Shown here: piece by piece, positions 3,662-5,373 of the stretch
Numbering within the stretch: the first letter of the stretch is position 1
Layout: each line of letters starts with the position of its first letter
NCBI GenBank assembly: GCA_019233165.1
Contig: JAFAMS010000015.1
Location: 1-5,373, forward strand
DNA: 5,373 nucleotides
Direction of reading: 5' to 3'
DNA from: Vulcanimicrobiota bacterium
GTDB taxonomy: Bacteria; Vulcanimicrobiota; Vulcanimicrobiia; Vulcanimicrobiales; Vulcanimicrobiaceae
The notes under the pieces: model-generated
Database searches by the model: none
The model's input: the letters and a program-made list of their open reading frames with translations, nothing else
Told to the model about the DNA's origin: nothing
Position numbers and translations under genes: made by a program

Positions 3662-5373
3662 TTGCAAATAGCCCATTTCGCAGTCACACGCCGCGTGACC
3701 GTCGCGATGATCGCGACGGCGCTCGTCGTGCTGGGCATTTTTGCTTTTCCGCGCCTGCCGATCGCGCTGCTCCCGAACTTCCAACCGCCGACCGTTTCGG
3801 TTACGATCAACTATCCGAACGTCGCGCCGGAGACGATGGAAGTCTCCGTAACGCGCCCGGTCGAGAACGCCGTCAGCCGCGTCGCCGGGATCGACATTTT
3901 GCAATCCGATTCGTTCCAAGGGAGCTCGCAAGTCACCGCGCGCTTCAAGTTCGGGACGAACATCGACATCGCCGCCGTGCAGATTCAACAGCAGATCTCG
4001 CGGATCATGAACCAGCTCCCGAACGATCCGAATCTCCAGCAGCCGATCATCGTCAAGGCGGACCCTAGTTCACTCCCGGTCGTCTTCGCGTTCGTCACCG
4101 ACAGCGGCCGCACGCTCAGCGATCTCGGAGATCTGTGGAGCAACGAGCTCTCGGACGAGTTTGCAGCGATCCCCGGCGTCGCGACGGTTGGGATTCTCGG
4201 CTCCGCGCAGCGCGCGATCATGGTCGAACCCAACTCTCGCCTGCTCAGCGCGAACGGCCTTTTCCCCGACTTTCTCGTCCAACGGCTCGCGCAAGAGAAC
4301 ATCGACTTGCCGGCCGGGATCGCGGGCGTTGGAACGCGCGAATATCAAATCCGGACCAACTCGCTGTTCAAGACCGCGGACGACGCGGCGAACATCGTCG
4401 TCTCGGTGCGCAACGGGACGCCGATCTACCTAAGAGACGTCGCCAAAGTGAGCGACTCGATCGAAGAACTGCGGATCTTCACCCGGCTCAACGACGTCAA
4501 CGGCATCCGCATCTCGGTCACGCCGCAGCCTGACGCCAACGTCGTCACGGTTGCGAACCAAGTGTATAAAAAGATAGCCGAGATCGAAAAACGCTATCCT
4601 ACGATGAAGTTCGGGATCGTCTTGGATCAGCGCGGCTTCATCCAAGAGTCGATCACCGCGCTCGAGCACACCGCCCTCTACGGCGCGATCCTCGCGATTC
4701 TGGTGATCCTGCTCTTCTTGCACTCTTACCGGTCGACGCTGATCGTCGCCATTACGATTCCCATCTCGATCTGCGGAACGCTCTTCGCCGCATACCTCTT
4801 CGGCTTCTCGTTGAACACGATGACGCTGGGCGGTCTCGCGCTGGCGGTCGGGCTCATCGTCGACGACGCGATCGTCGTGATCGAGAATATCTTCCGCCAC
4901 ATGCACATGGGCGAGTCTCCGCGGCAAGCGGCGGAGAATGCGACGGCGCAAATTCTCAGCGCCGTCATAGCGTCGACCGTCACCGTGATCACGGTGTTCT
5001 TTCCGCTGCTGCTCGTCCCCGGTCTCCAAGGACTGATATTCGGCCCCTTCGCCCTGATGGTAATGAGTGCCGTCGCGATCTCGCTGCTAATCGCGCTGAC
5101 GACCGTTCCAATGCTCGCGAGCCGGATGCTCAGCGCTAAGGACGAGCATCAAACGTACCCCTTTGCGCGCTGGTTCGACGAGCGGTACCGTCGCTTCGAG
5201 ATTTGGTACAGCCGCCGCCTGGAGTGGGCGGTCGACCATCCCGGGGTCGTCCTCGGCGTAGGCGCGGCTTCGTTTGCGGTCGCCTTGATCATGATTCGCC
5301 TCGGCGCCGTCGCCACCGAAGTCTTCCCTCAGAGCAACTCGCGCTTCGCGCGCTTCGACGTCACGGCGCCAAC
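3662..5373 (+). CDS. RND efflux transporter, HAE type (partial)
   Basis: The first 570 residues of an AcrB/MexB-like inner-membrane proton-driven pump; the full protein is normally about 1,000-1,050 residues, so the 3' half lies outside the window. Starting at TTG gives MQIAHFAVTRRVTVAM, the standard RND opening, then TM1 (about 14-30) and FPRLPIALLPNF. A large periplasmic porter region (about 40-335) contains the family pattern PTVSVTINYPNVAPETME and EFAAIPGVATV. TM2-TM6 follow from about 338; TM4 carries the paired proton-relay aspartates Asp401-Asp402 in GLIVDDAIVVIEN. That pair fits the hydrophobe/amphiphile efflux group rather than the metal-exporting one. The GLQGLIFGPFALMVMSAVAI segment is also typical. 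The gene begins 43 bases after the cyclase stop and is probably cotranscribed with it. No membrane-fusion partner precedes it; one could lie downstream. The substrate cannot be told from sequence. Confidence 0.94.
   Translation, partial: MQIAHFAVTRRVTVAMIATALVVLGIFAFPRLPIALLPNFQPPTVSVTINYPNVAPETMEVSVTRPVENAVSRVAGIDILQSDSFQGSSQVTARFKFGTNIDIAAVQIQQQISRIMNQLPNDPNLQQPIIVKADPSSLPVVFAFVTDSGRTLSDLGDLWSNELSDEFAAIPGVATVGILGSAQRAIMVEPNSRLLSANGLFPDFLVQRLAQENIDLPAGIAGVGTREYQIRTNSLFKTADDAANIVVSVRNGTPIYLRDVAKVSDSIEELRIFTRLNDVNGIRISVTPQPDANVVTVANQVYKKIAEIEKRYPTMKFGIVLDQRGFIQESITALEHTALYGAILAILVILLFLHSYRSTLIVAITIPISICGTLFAAYLFGFSLNTMTLGGLALAVGLIVDDAIVVIENIFRHMHMGESPRQAAENATAQILSAVIASTVTVITVFFPLLLVPGLQGLIFGPFALMVMSAVAISLLIALTTVPMLASRMLSAKDEHQTYPFARWFDERYRRFEIWYSRRLEWAVDHPGVVLGVGAASFAVALIMIRLGAVATEVFPQSNSRFARFDVTAP

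Noticed and set aside
4430..5029. Minus-strand 199-codon frame opposite the RND gene
   Set aside because: It is Asp/Arg-rich low-complexity antisense of a clearly coding RND frame.

Overview
The window comes from a GC-rich bacterium. The RND transporter, which normally spans the inner membrane of a diderm cell, points to a Gram-negative-type envelope. Nothing here fixes the lineage. A deep-branching soil phylum such as Candidatus Eremiobacterota is my guess from overall impression only. I see no rRNA, tRNA, CRISPR array, insertion sequence, integrase or attachment site.

Left half (about 1-1800, minus strand). Reading right to left there is rpsF (30S protein S6, 1402-1791), then ssb (single-strand DNA-binding protein, 810-1268), then tandem hairpins including a likely Rho-independent terminator (731-797), then a small double zinc-ribbon protein (259-639). 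In the same frame, directly after the zinc-ribbon TAG stop, lies a 48-codon open stretch that resembles the first helices of a sigma-70 family factor; it may be a relic, a small gene or a readthrough extension. The leftmost 110 bases are AT-richer and hold no supported gene. The rpsF-ssb pair is the conserved replication/translation cluster, but rpsR, which usually follows ssb, is not there.

Right half (about 1900-5373, plus strand, divergent from rpsF). First comes a membrane diguanylate cyclase (1903-3618) with a signal peptide, a 7TMR-DISM-type periplasmic domain, seven transmembrane helices, a short coiled coil and an intact GGEEF domain with an I-site. It is followed 43 bases later by an HAE-type RND efflux transporter starting at a TTG (3662) and cut off by the window end. 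The two probably share a transcript, which would put a c-di-GMP signalling enzyme next to an efflux pump.

The 111-base gap between rpsF and the cyclase holds the best promoter candidate in the window, driving rpsF. I found no strong evidence for an entirely new system. The points most worth checking are the sigma-like fragment behind the zinc-ribbon stop codon, the start codon of the zinc-ribbon gene, and the cyclase/RND pairing.
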